Assembly (NCBI GenBank): GCA_937902605.1 | Contig: CALFNC010000237.1 | Coordinates: forward strand, 1-6,095 | Direction of reading: 5' to 3' | From: an uncultured Acidobacteriota bacterium | GTDB lineage: Bacteria; Acidobacteriota; Thermoanaerobaculia; UBA5066 | Length of the DNA stretch: 6,095 nt | Part shown: piece by piece, positions 1 to 6,095 of the stretch | Layout of the letters: each line of letters starts with the position of its first letter | How positions within the stretch are numbered: the first letter of the stretch is position 1 | Position numbers and translations under genes: made by a program | The notes under the pieces: model-generated | Told to the model about the DNA's origin: nothing | Database searches by the model: none | What the model saw: the letters and a program-made list of their open reading frames with translations, nothing else

Positions 1-302
1 TTTTCGCACTCGCGCTCGTGGCGGGAATCTTCGGCCTGCAGGCGTACTTCTACCAGGCCGAGGACGACGAGAACGGCCGGAAGGTCGTGGCGGTCGCCCC
101 CGAAGAGCTCGCCCGGGCCCGGGCCCAGCAGGCCGAGCAGATCCACTCCTACCGGTGGATCGACCGGACGAAGGGGGTCGTCGGCATCCCGATCGAGGAT
201 GCGATGGACCTCGTCGTTCGGGACGGGGCCGGCCCGGCCCGGCCGGTGGCGCCTGCTGCGCCAGTGCGGAAGGCCGTCATGCCAGTCCAGAAGGCGAACT
301 GA
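1..302 (+). CDS. Small membrane-anchored protein upstream of SCO (C-terminal part; start lies outside the window)
   Basis: The reading frame is open to the left edge (first whole codon at 3-5) and ends at TGA 300-302, giving 99 visible residues. The first 17 or so (FALALVAGIFGLQAYFY) look like the end of a transmembrane helix. They are followed by an acidic, then Ala/Arg/Gln-rich linker. The block RWIDRTKGVVGIPIEDAM (residues 51-68) resembles a W-x-D-x-x-x-G-x-x-x-IPI-x-x-AM motif that I recall from short hypothetical proteins coded just before sco in alternative complex III/cox clusters. The tail is Pro/Ala-rich and probably disordered. The stop is 4 bases before the SCO start, so it is probably in the same operon. 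The GTG at 18 is probably an internal Val codon, because starting there would cut the hydrophobic segment. The function is unknown; a part in oxidase or complex III assembly is only inferred from position. Confidence 0.75.
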   Translation, partial: FALALVAGIFGLQAYFYQAEDDENGRKVVAVAPEELARARAQQAEQIHSYRWIDRTKGVVGIPIEDAMDLVVRDGAGPARPVAPAAPVRKAVMPVQKAN

Positions 303-306
303 GTCG

Positions 307-1134
307 ATGCCGCTCCGTCTTCTCCTCTTGGTTCTAGCGCTCACAGCCGCTTGGCCCGCGGCGGCGGAGCGAATGGAGCCGCTCCCGAAGCAGCTTGAAG
401 GAGTCGGGATCACCGAGCATCCCGGCGCACAGGTTCCGCTCGACCTGGAATTCGTGGCGGAGGACGGCAAGCCGGTCCGGCTGCGTAGCTACTTCGACGG
501 GACGAAGCCGGTGATCCTGAACCTCGGTTACTACCGGTGCCCGATGCTGTGCGGGCTGGTCCTGAGCGGCCTCCTGCAAGGGTTGAAAGAGACGGCCTGG
601 AGCGTCGGGCGTGAGTTCGAGGTGGTCACGGTCTCGATCGACCCGCTGGAAACGCCGACCCTGGCCCGTCTGAAGAAGGAGTCGTACCTCGCCGAGTATG
701 GACGGCCAGGGGCTGCGGCCGGCTGGCATTTCCTGACAGGGCGGGAGGAGAGCATTCGGAAGCTGGCGGACGCCGTCGGCTTCGGGTATCGGTATGTGCC
801 CGAGCGCGGGGAGTACGCCCACGCGGCCGTTCTCTTCATGGCGACGCCCGACGGCCACATTGCCCGATACCTCTACGGCGTCCTCTACGCGGCGGGCACG
901 TTGAGGATGGCCCTGACGGAGGCGGGGCAGGGGAAGGTCGGGACGACCGCGGATCGGATCCTCCTGACCTGCTTCCACTACGACGCGGAGCAGGGACGCT
1001 ACGTCGTGGCGGCGATGACGCTGATGCGAACCGGCGGGGGGGTGACGGTGCTAGTCGTGGGCGGCTGGCTCCTGGCGCGCTGGAGACGGGACGCGCGCAA
1101 ACCCCGCGAGAGAAGTGAGGAGAGACCGACTTGA
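307..1134 (+). CDS. sco: SCO1/SenC-family copper chaperone for cytochrome c oxidase, with C-terminal membrane anchor
   Basis: This 275-residue protein has a thioredoxin-like fold and is expected to bind copper and help build the CuA site of oxidase subunit II on the outer face of the membrane. The N-terminus (residues 1-20, ending WPAAA-ER) is a likely signal peptide with no lipobox Cys. The SCO copper site is present: CPMLC (Cys78 and Cys82) and a downstream His172 in YAHAAVLF. The SIDP strand is at 110-113. A second motif, TCFHYD (221-226), lies near the C-terminus, followed by a hydrophobic segment at about 244-258 and a basic tail, so the domain is probably tethered by its C-terminus. SCO proteins of the PRRC/SenC group in cox clusters often share this form. 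ATG 307 was chosen because the signal peptide starts there; a longer in-frame reading from 199 would overlap the upstream gene and add a non-membrane leader. The ribosome site is weak (GAAGG at about 290-294), so coupling to the gene before it is likely. The stop overlaps the start of subunit II. Confidence 0.93.
   Translation: MPLRLLLLVLALTAAWPAAAERMEPLPKQLEGVGITEHPGAQVPLDLEFVAEDGKPVRLRSYFDGTKPVILNLGYYRCPMLCGLVLSGLLQGLKETAWSVGREFEVVTVSIDPLETPTLARLKKESYLAEYGRPGAAAGWHFLTGREESIRKLADAVGFGYRYVPERGEYAHAAVLFMATPDGHIARYLYGVLYAAGTLRMALTEAGQGKVGTTADRILLTCFHYDAEQGRYVVAAMTLMRTGGGVTVLVVGGWLLARWRRDARKPRERSEERPT
1117..1124 (+). promoter_or_regulatory. Ribosome binding site for oxidase subunit II
   Basis: GAGGAGAG lies inside the last codons of the SCO gene, 9 bases before ATG 1134. 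This spacing favours ATG 1134, which shares a base with the SCO stop in TGATG, over the TTG just before it at 1131. Confidence 0.7.
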
Positions 1135-2129
1135 TGCCCGGACTAAACCTTCTTCACTTGCTTTACTTGCTTCAGTTGGGCGCCGCGGCGATTGCAGACG
1201 GCGACGACTTCTTCATGCCCGCGGCCGGCTCCACGTCGGCGCCGGGAGTCGACCGGATTTTCCACTTCATCCTGGCCGTCTCGGTCTTCTTCTTCCTCCT
1301 GATCGTGGGCCTCATGGCCCTCTTCGTCGCCAAGTACCGGCGCCGTCCCGGCGTCGCGCCTCTCCCGAGCCCGACCCACAACACGGCGCTCGAGGTGACC
1401 TGGACCGCGATCCCGATCGCGATCGTTCTGGTGATCTTCGTTTGGGGCTTCAGGGTGTTCCTGGACATGAGCACGCCCCCCGCGAACTCGTACGAGATCA
1501 TCGTCACGGGCCAGAAGTGGAAGTGGCTCTTCTCGTACCCGAACGGTACCGTCGACGAGAACCTGCACGTCCCGGTCGACCGCCCGGTCCGCCTCGTCAT
1601 GACCTCGGAGGACGTGATCCACGGCTTCTTCATCCCGGACTTCCGCCTGAAGCACGACGTCGTGCCGGGCCGCTACAGCAAGGTCTGGTTTCGCGCCGTC
1701 AAGGCGGGGGAGCACCAGATCTACTGCACGCAGTATTGCGGGACGGGACACTCGGAGATGCTGGCGAAGGTGGTGGTCCACGAGCCGGGCGGGTTCGAGA
1801 AATGGCTAGCGGACGCCGGGAACTTTCTCAAAAAGATGCCGCCGGCCCAGGCGGGGGAGAAACTCTACCGGATCCGCGGGTGCGCCCAGTGCCATTCGCT
1901 AGACGGCGCCGGGAGCACGGGCCCGACGTTCAAGGGAGTCTGGGGACGCAAGGAGGCGCTCAAGGGCGGAGCGAGCGTTCTCGTGGACGAGAACTATGTC
2001 CGCGAGTCGATCCTGGAGCCCCAGGCGAAGGTGGTGGCCGGATTCGAGCCGGTGATGCCGACCTACAAGGGACGGCTCACGGACCAGGAGATCACGGCCC
2101 TCATCGAATTCATGAAGACGGTCAAGTAG
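1134..2129 (+). CDS. coxB: Cytochrome c oxidase subunit II with fused C-terminal cytochrome c domain (caa3 type)
   Basis: This 331-residue electron-entry subunit carries CuA on the outer side of the membrane. An N-terminal hydrophobic stretch (about 4-20) may be a signal peptide. Two transmembrane helices follow at about 42-66 and 89-110. Glu87, in HNTALEVTW just before the second helix, matches the Glu placed at the K-channel mouth in other oxidases. The cupredoxin domain has the full CuA set: His163, then CTQYCGTGHSEM with Cys198, Cys202, His206 and Met209. Gln200 stands where mitochondrial enzymes have Glu, a substitution also known in bacterial enzymes such as ba3. Residues about 238-331 form a class I cytochrome c domain with CAQCH (Cys250, Cys253, His254) and a probable axial Met308 in VMPTY. 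The enzyme therefore feeds CuA through its own heme c, from a soluble or membrane cytochrome c or directly from the upstream complex. It overlaps SCO by one base and is followed by subunit I after 15 bases. Confidence 0.97.
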   Translation: MPGLNLLHLLYLLQLGAAAIADGDDFFMPAAGSTSAPGVDRIFHFILAVSVFFFLLIVGLMALFVAKYRRRPGVAPLPSPTHNTALEVTWTAIPIAIVLVIFVWGFRVFLDMSTPPANSYEIIVTGQKWKWLFSYPNGTVDENLHVPVDRPVRLVMTSEDVIHGFFIPDFRLKHDVVPGRYSKVWFRAVKAGEHQIYCTQYCGTGHSEMLAKVVVHEPGGFEKWLADAGNFLKKMPPAQAGEKLYRIRGCAQCHSLDGAGSTGPTFKGVWGRKEALKGGASVLVDENYVRESILEPQAKVVAGFEPVMPTYKGRLTDQEITALIEFMKTVK

Positions 2130-2136
2130 GAAGGGG
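2128..2136 (+). promoter_or_regulatory. Ribosome binding site for oxidase subunit I
   Basis: AGGAAGGGG lies 8 bases before ATG 2145. An in-frame GTG at 2136 overlaps this purine tract and would leave no proper spacing, so ATG 2145 is taken as the start of subunit I. Confidence 0.7.
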
Positions 2137-2144
2137 TGACAGGG

Positions 2145-3866
2145 ATGGAAGCGACGTCATTCGAAGCGGTCACGCCGTTGCCTCCGAGCGAGAACGCGCT
2201 CGGACGGGACAACTACCTCAGCCGCACGCACGGGCTGAGGTCGTGGCTATTCACGCTCGACCACAAGCGCATCGCGATCATGTACCTGGTGTCCATCCTG
2301 GCGTCGTTCTTCCTCGGCGGGGTCTCCGCGCTCCTCATCCGGACGGAGCTGCTGGGTCCCCACAAGACCATCATGGACGCCAAGACGTACAACCAGATGT
2401 TCACTCTCCACGGGGCGGTGATGATCTTCCTCTTCATCATTCCCGGCATCCCGGCGGCGCTGGGCAACTTCGTCCTCCCGATGATGCTCGGGGCGAAGGA
2501 CGTGGCCTTCCCGAGACTGAACCTCGCCAGCTACTACCTATGGGTGATCGGGGCGCTCTTCGCGGTCCTCTCGATCGTGCTCGGAGGCGTGGATACGGGC
2601 TGGACGTTCTACACGCCCTACTCGACGACGACGAACTCCAACGTCGTGTTGCTGACGTTCGGGGCGTTCATCCTCGGGTTCAGCTCGATCTTCACGGGGA
2701 TGAACTTCATCGTCTCCATCCACAAGCTGCGCCCGAAGGGAATGACCTGGTTCAAGATGCCACTCTTTCTGTGGGGCCTCTACGGGACGGCGATCCTCCA
2801 GGTGATCGCCACACCGGTCCTCGCCATCACGCTTCTTCTCCTGATCATGGAGCGGGCCCTCGGCGTCGGGATCTTCGACCCGGCGCTCGGGGGCGACCCG
2901 GTGCTCTACCAGCACTTCTTCTGGTTCTATTCCCACCCGGCCGTCTACATCATGATCCTGCCCGCGATGGGGATCATCAGCGAGGTCGTGTCGGTCTTCT
3001 CCCGCAAGCACATCTTCGGCTACCGGATGATCGCCCTCAGCTCGATCGCGATCGCGATCCTCTCGTTTCTGGTCTGGGGCCACCACATGTTCGTCTCCGG
3101 CCAATCGAATCTGGCCGGGCTGATCTTCTCGTTCCTGACGTTCATGGTGGCGATCCCTTCGGCGATCAAGGTCTTCAACTGGTTGGCGACGATGTACAAG
3201 GGGTCGATCTGGCTGGCGACGCCTATGATCTACGTCCTGTCGTTCCTCGTCCTCTTTGGAATCGGCGGCCTGACCGGCCTCTTTCTCGGCGCGCTGGCCG
3301 TCAACGTCCACCTGCACGACACCTACTTCGTCGTCGCGCACTTCCACTACGTGATGTTCGGCGGCACCATGATCGGGTTCCTGGCGGGGCTCCACTACTG
3401 GTGGCCGAAGATGTTCGGCCGGATGTACAACGAACGGATGGCGCAGATCACGGCGATCCTCGTGTTCATCGGCTTCAACACGACATTCTTCGTTCAGTTC
3501 GTGGCGGGGAGCAAGGGGATGCCGCGGCGGTCCTTCAACTACCTTCCCGAGTTCAGGATCTACAACCAGATCTCGACGATCGGGTCCTACCTGCTGGGGC
3601 TGGCCTTCGTGATGATGGCGGTCTATCTTGTGCGGTCGCTCATCAGCGGGAAGCCGGCCCCGGCAAACCCGTGGGGGAGCGCGACCCTGGAGTGGCAGAC
3701 CGCCTCCCCGCCTCCGACCGAGAATTTCGCCCATTCGCCCGAGGCTGGTGACCCGTACGACGTCGAGGCGTGGACGTGGGACGAGAAGATCGGCGGCTAC
3801 GTGAAGAGCGGCGGGACGGTAACGTCCGGGGCGACCGTGCCGACTGTAGGTACAGCGGGGGCGTGA
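2145..3866 (+). CDS. coxA: Cytochrome c oxidase subunit I, A2-type heme-copper oxygen reductase
   Basis: This 573-residue catalytic subunit reduces O2 to water and pumps protons; its length and about 12 transmembrane helices fit the family. Ligands seen: His89 (heme a, [10 protein letters not shown]) and His401 (heme a), His399 (heme a3), His264, His313 and His314 (CuB), with Tyr268 in HPAVY placed for the His-Tyr crosslink. D-channel residues are kept at Asp119 and Asn126 (KDVAFPRLN). Helix VI reads YSHPAVY, so the channel-end Glu of GHPEVY is Ala266. The Tyr262-Ser263 pair is the known replacement that defines A2-type enzymes (Rhodothermus marinus, Thermus caa3). The K-channel Lys342 is present (PSAIKVFNW), as are [11 protein letters not shown] with the Mg-site His391/Asp392 and the heme-propionate pair Arg461-Arg462. 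After the last helix (about 477-498) comes a tail of roughly 70 residues with TENF, a Trp-rich stretch and a Gly/Thr/Val-rich end. The stop overlaps the subunit III start as TGATG. Confidence 0.98.
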   Translation: MEATSFEAVTPLPPSENALGRDNYLSRTHGLRSWLFTLDHKRIAIMYLVSILASFFLGGVSALLIRTELLGPHKTIMDAKTYNQMFTLHGAVMIFLFIIPGIPAALGNFVLPMMLGAKDVAFPRLNLASYYLWVIGALFAVLSIVLGGVDTGWTFYTPYSTTTNSNVVLLTFGAFILGFSSIFTGMNFIVSIHKLRPKGMTWFKMPLFLWGLYGTAILQVIATPVLAITLLLLIMERALGVGIFDPALGGDPVLYQHFFWFYSHPAVYIMILPAMGIISEVVSVFSRKHIFGYRMIALSSIAIAILSFLVWGHHMFVSGQSNLAGLIFSFLTFMVAIPSAIKVFNWLATMYKGSIWLATPMIYVLSFLVLFGIGGLTGLFLGALAVNVHLHDTYFVVAHFHYVMFGGTMIGFLAGLHYWWPKMFGRMYNERMAQITAILVFIGFNTTFFVQFVAGSKGMPRRSFNYLPEFRIYNQISTIGSYLLGLAFVMMAVYLVRSLISGKPAPANPWGSATLEWQTASPPPTENFAHSPEAGDPYDVEAWTWDEKIGGYVKSGGTVTSGATVPTVGTAGA

Positions 3867-4669
3867 TGTCCGCAGAGCACCACGACGCGCACCTGGCGCA
3901 CCATTTCGACACCCCGATTCAGCAGCTCGAGTCGGGGAAGCTCGGGATGTGGATCTTCCTGTCCACCGAGATCCTCCTCTTCGGCGGGCTCTTCTGCGCC
4001 TACGCGGTCTACCGCTCCAACCACCCGGAGATCTTTGTCTATGCTCACCGGTTCCTCGATACGCGGCTCGGGGCGATCAACACCGTCATCCTGATCGGGT
4101 CGAGCTTCACGATGGCCTGGGCCGTCCGCTGCGCCCAGCTCGGAAAGCAGAAAGCTCTGGTCGTCCTCCTCGGCGTGACAATCCTCTGCGCGTGCGGCTT
4201 CCTCGGGATCAAGGCGGTCGAGTACGAACACAAGTGGAAGGACGGGCTCCTCTGGGGAAAGCGCTACAAAGCGAAGACCGAACATGGGGCGCACGCCCCG
4301 GCCGCCAAGGCGAAGGGTCTGCTCCCTCCGACCGCGAAGGTCAACCCCGAGGTGAAGTCGCTGATCCCGCTGCCCGCCGAGGCGCCGCACGGGCTAGCAG
4401 CCCCGGGCCACGCCGCGCGCGCGGAGCACGCGGCGATGGAGGCCCCGAAGAACGTCCAGACCTTCTTCAGCATCTACTTCCTGATGACGGGTCTCCACGG
4501 GATCCACGTGATCGCCGGGATGGTCGTCCTCAGCTGGATGCTCCTCCGGGCGATCCGGGGAGAGTTCGGCCCGGCCTACTACACGCCGGTGGACCTGGCC
4601 GGACTCTACTGGCACGTCGTCGACCTGATCTGGATCTACCTCTTCCCGCTCCTCTACCTGATCCACTGA
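3866..4669 (+). CDS. coxC: Cytochrome c oxidase subunit III with a long hydrophilic insert
   Basis: This 267-residue membrane subunit belongs to the heme-copper oxidase subunit III family and has no cofactor of its own. It binds subunit I near the D-channel entry and is thought to stabilise proton uptake. Five transmembrane helices are likely: about 27-48, 69-90, 97-117, 199-227 and 245-266. Family signatures are Glu35 in STEILLFGGLF, Glu119/Glu121 in KAVEYEH, GLHGIHVIAGM (His211, His214) and YWHVVDLIWIYLFPLLY (His250, Asp253). Residues about 124-197, between helices 3 and 4, form a long loop rich in Ala, Lys, Pro and His. A loop here is usual in this subgroup, but this one is long. ATG 3866 overlaps the subunit I stop by one base. 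Its Shine-Dalgarno is poor (a G-run at about 3857-3861), so translation is probably coupled. A longer in-frame reading upstream would overlap subunit I and adds only hydrophilic residues. Confidence 0.95.
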   Translation: MSAEHHDAHLAHHFDTPIQQLESGKLGMWIFLSTEILLFGGLFCAYAVYRSNHPEIFVYAHRFLDTRLGAINTVILIGSSFTMAWAVRCAQLGKQKALVVLLGVTILCACGFLGIKAVEYEHKWKDGLLWGKRYKAKTEHGAHAPAAKAKGLLPPTAKVNPEVKSLIPLPAEAPHGLAAPGHAARAEHAAMEAPKNVQTFFSIYFLMTGLHGIHVIAGMVVLSWMLLRAIRGEFGPAYYTPVDLAGLYWHVVDLIWIYLFPLLYLIH

Positions 4670-4673
4670 GGAA
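4668..4673 (+). promoter_or_regulatory. Ribosome binding site for oxidase subunit IV
   Basis: GAGGAA overlaps the stop codon of subunit III (TGA 4667-4669) and sits 4 bases before ATG 4678. It supports that start. Confidence 0.6.
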
Positions 4674-4677
4674 GACG

Positions 4678-5046
4678 ATGAGCGATTCGTACTCGGAAGC
4701 TGCGGCGGCCGGCCCCGAACACGGCGGGTCGGTCTCCCACGTCGTTCCGATGAAGGTCCTGATCGCTGTGTGGGCCGCCCTCCTGGTCCTGACGATCTTG
4801 ACGGTGGCCGCGATCAAGGTCGACCTCGGGAGCCTGAACCTCTGGATCGCGATGGCGATCGCCACGTTGAAGGCCTCGCTGGTCGTCCTCTACTTCATGC
4901 ACATGAGGTACGACCGGCCGTTCAACGCGATCGTCTTCGTCACGGCGCTGCTGTTTGTGATGCTTTTCGTCTCGATCGCGATGCTCGACTCGAAGGCTTA
5001 TGAGCCGGAGCTCGTTCCGGGTTACGCCCCCGGAATGCCGAAATGA
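4678..5046 (+). CDS. coxD: Cytochrome c oxidase subunit IV, prokaryotic caa3/COX4 type
   Basis: This 122-residue protein is a small accessory membrane subunit of the oxidase. It has a hydrophilic N-terminus of about 23 residues ending in HVVPMKV, then three transmembrane helices at about 26-46, 54-74 and 83-103, and a short outer tail rich in Pro and Gly. The segment TLKASLVVLYFMHMRYD (63-79) is the typical signature of the prokaryotic subunit IV family, in which a Lys within helix 2 is followed by YFMHM. Length and helix count match the caa3-type subunit IV. Its exact role is not settled; assembly or stability of subunits I and III is the usual proposal. It starts 8 bases after subunit III and its stop overlaps the next start as ATGA, so all three genes are read from one message. 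Confidence 0.93.
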   Translation: MSDSYSEAAAAGPEHGGSVSHVVPMKVLIAVWAALLVLTILTVAAIKVDLGSLNLWIAMAIATLKASLVVLYFMHMRYDRPFNAIVFVTALLFVMLFVSIAMLDSKAYEPELVPGYAPGMPK

Positions 5047-5612
5047 GCGCGACCCCCGGCACGAGCATCGCGACCGGCCGGCTCGGGATGCGGCTCCTGG
5101 TGGCGTCGCTCTCGATGCTTTTCGGGGCAACGCTGATGGGGTACGTGTTGATCCGCTCGCGGGCGGCAGTCTGGCCTCCGCCGGGGGTCCCGAGCCTCCC
5201 GTCCGGTCTGCTGATCTCCACGGTCATCCTGCTGGCCAGCTCGGCGACGATCTGGGTCGCGGCCGACGGGATCCGGCAGGGGAGACAGAAGGCGCTCCGG
5301 ATCGGGCTCCTGATCACCTTCGTCCTCGGGCTCGCGTTCCTGGGGAGCCAGACGATCTCATGGTTCTCGCTGGTGATCCGGAGCTTCACGATGCGGACGA
5401 ACCTGTACGGCTTCCTCTTCTACCTGCTGACGGGACTCCATGCGATCCACGTGGTCGGAGGCCTCGTCCCGCTCGGAGTCACGACGGCGCGGGCCTGGCA
5501 GGGAAGGTACACCATCGACGCCCACGACGGAGTCGAGTACGTCGCCCTCTACTGGCACTTTCTCGACGTGGTCTGGCTCGTTCTCTTCGGCGTCCTGACC
5601 CTGACTTCGTAG
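5043..5612 (+). CDS. Second, shorter cytochrome c oxidase subunit III-family protein
   Basis: This 189-residue membrane protein has five likely helices at about 17-37, 54-74, 85-105, 121-148 and 166-187. The last two carry the clear subunit III signatures GLHAIHVVGGL (His133, His136) and YWHFLDVVWLVLF (Trp171, His172, Asp175), closely matching the first subunit III coded upstream. It lacks the long loop insert. The Glu found in helix 1 of the other copy (STEILLF) is missing here, where SMLFGATLM stands, and the Glu after helix 3 is replaced in the stretch GSQTISW (Gln103). It is therefore a diverged paralogue, as also occurs in other alternative complex III-linked cox clusters. It may be an extra subunit or an assembly partner; it could also replace subunit III in a variant enzyme. 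ATG 5043 overlaps the subunit IV stop by four bases (ATGA), so translation is probably coupled. It is the last plus-strand gene of the operon. Confidence 0.9.
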   Translation: MSATPGTSIATGRLGMRLLVASLSMLFGATLMGYVLIRSRAAVWPPPGVPSLPSGLLISTVILLASSATIWVAADGIRQGRQKALRIGLLITFVLGLAFLGSQTISWFSLVIRSFTMRTNLYGFLFYLLTGLHAIHVVGGLVPLGVTTARAWQGRYTIDAHDGVEYVALYWHFLDVVWLVLFGVLTLTS

Positions 5613-5643
5613 CGAGGCGCTCCAACCTCCTCCCGATTGCCGG

Positions 5644-6095
5644 TCAGGGGTGCCACACGGTGTCCTGGCCGTGAGTGGCGGTCCAGGCGAAGAGGAAGGC
5701 GTAGACCGTCGGCATGGACCTCCCCGGGGAAGAGACCTCGACGGTTTGCGGGTAGTCGCGCCGGATCTGGAAGTCGAGCGGGACGTCCCCGACGTTCGTG
5801 CGCCATCGTCCGCCGGCATTGGCGCGTGCGGAGAGCGCCGGGAACGGGAATGCGTGCCAGACCCCGTCCAGCGAGAGGGCGATCACTGGTGTCTTCCACG
5901 GGCCGCGTTCGGGGGGAGGCAGGGGACGGACGGGATAGCGAAGGAGATCGGAGCCGAAATAGGAGGAGTAGGGGTCCCGCTTGTATTGCTGTCCGAGACG
6001 CGGATCGGGGGCGAGAACGGTGGTTGCGGGGTGGGCGGCCCGCCAGTTGGCCCAGGTGACCACCGAGCAGGCGAGGGGAGACAGGCCGCTCCCGC
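5644..6095 (-). CDS. DUF3179 domain-containing protein (C-terminal part; start lies outside the window)
   Basis: The minus-strand frame is open from the right edge to TGA at 5646-5644, giving 149 visible residues. The GTG at 6063 is an internal Val, since the frame runs on upstream with family-like sequence. Matches to the C-terminal half of DUF3179, as I know it, are TWANWRAAHPATTVL near the start, KRDPYSSYF, a central stretch of the form VIALSLDGVWHAFPF, and the end FLFAWTATHGQDTVWHP. Family members usually end with an FxxAWxAFHPxT-like motif, so this terminus is close to the normal end. The biochemical function of DUF3179 is unknown; members are often exported, but the N-terminus is not visible here. 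The gene converges on the oxidase operon across 31 bases and so has its own promoter to the right. A functional link to the oxidase cannot be claimed from this orientation. Confidence 0.82.
   Translation of the reverse strand, partial: GSGLSPLACSVVTWANWRAAHPATTVLAPDPRLGQQYKRDPYSSYFGSDLLRYPVRPLPPPERGPWKTPVIALSLDGVWHAFPFPALSARANAGGRWRTNVGDVPLDFQIRRDYPQTVEVSSPGRSMPTVYAFLFAWTATHGQDTVWHP

Noticed and set aside
224..246. GGCCC/GGCCGG-rich repeat tract
   Set aside because: It sits in frame in the Pro/Ala-rich tail of the small protein and forms no clear stem-loop with a T-run; best explained as low-complexity coding sequence.
155..337. Short open frame overlapping the small protein and the SCO start
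   Set aside because: It is in a different frame from both conserved proteins, has Arg/Gly/Pro-rich composition and no plausible ribosome site.
3043..3060. Repeated GATCGC/GCGATC units, with similar tracts near 1410-1427 and 4845-4862
   Set aside because: They code Ile-Ala-Ile runs in membrane helices or similar codons, and follow from codon preference; the copies are not evenly spaced and lie inside conserved proteins.
2538..3734. A 398-codon open frame on the minus strand opposite subunit I
   Set aside because: Its product is dominated by Asp, Arg, Glu and His runs typical of the antisense of a hydrophobic G+C-rich gene, and no known fold or start signal is visible.
1115..3751. A long open plus-strand frame (over 870 codons) across subunits II and I
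   Set aside because: It is out of frame with two clearly conserved oxidase genes, is Arg/Pro/Gly-rich without any domain, and arises from high G+C content keeping stops rare.
5613..5660. Possible bidirectional terminator between the convergent genes
   Set aside because: I could find only very short inverted arms (such as CAGG with CCTG around 5646-5666, inside the DUF3179 coding end) and no T-run on either strand.

Overview
The window holds the downstream part of a terminal-oxidase operon from an aerobic, Gram-negative-type bacterium with strongly G+C-rich DNA. Codon third positions are mostly G or C throughout, and no gene stands out in composition. Six plus-strand genes and one gene fragment are packed end to end from the left edge to position 5612. 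They are: the C-terminal part of a small membrane-anchored protein (to 302), a SCO-family copper chaperone (307-1134), cytochrome c oxidase subunit II with a fused cytochrome c domain (1134-2129), subunit I (2145-3866), subunit III (3866-4669), subunit IV (4678-5046) and a second, shorter subunit III-family protein (5043-5612). A convergent minus-strand gene, the C-terminal part of a DUF3179 protein, runs from the right edge to 5644.

The genes work together as a caa3-type heme-copper oxygen reductase plus one assembly factor. The SCO protein is expected to help deliver copper to the CuA centre of subunit II. Subunit II takes electrons through its own C-terminal heme c domain and CuA and passes them to heme a and then heme a3/CuB in subunit I, where O2 is reduced to water. 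Subunits III and IV are membrane partners. Subunit I has YSHPAVY in helix VI in place of the GHPEVY of mitochondrial-type enzymes, which marks it as an A2-type oxidase like those of Rhodothermus and Thermus. All metal and heme ligands are present in subunits I and II.

The layout (small anchored protein, SCO, subunits II-I-III-IV, second subunit III) resembles the cox half of clusters in which alternative complex III (ActABCDEF) lies just upstream, as in Rhodothermus marinus and many Acidobacteriota, Planctomycetota, Gemmatimonadota and related lineages. No Act gene is inside the window, so that link is inference, and the phylum cannot be fixed from this sequence.

The coding is nearly gapless. 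Three junctions overlap (two TGATG, one ATGA), the other gaps are 4, 15 and 8 bases, and no internal promoter is visible. The only strand change is the 31-base gap at 5613-5643, where I see no convincing terminator. I found no RNA gene, mobile element, CRISPR array or large repeat. The window is a well-formed respiratory operon rather than a new system. The points that merit a second look are the uncharacterised small protein ahead of SCO, the degenerate second subunit III, and the long hydrophilic insert in the first subunit III.
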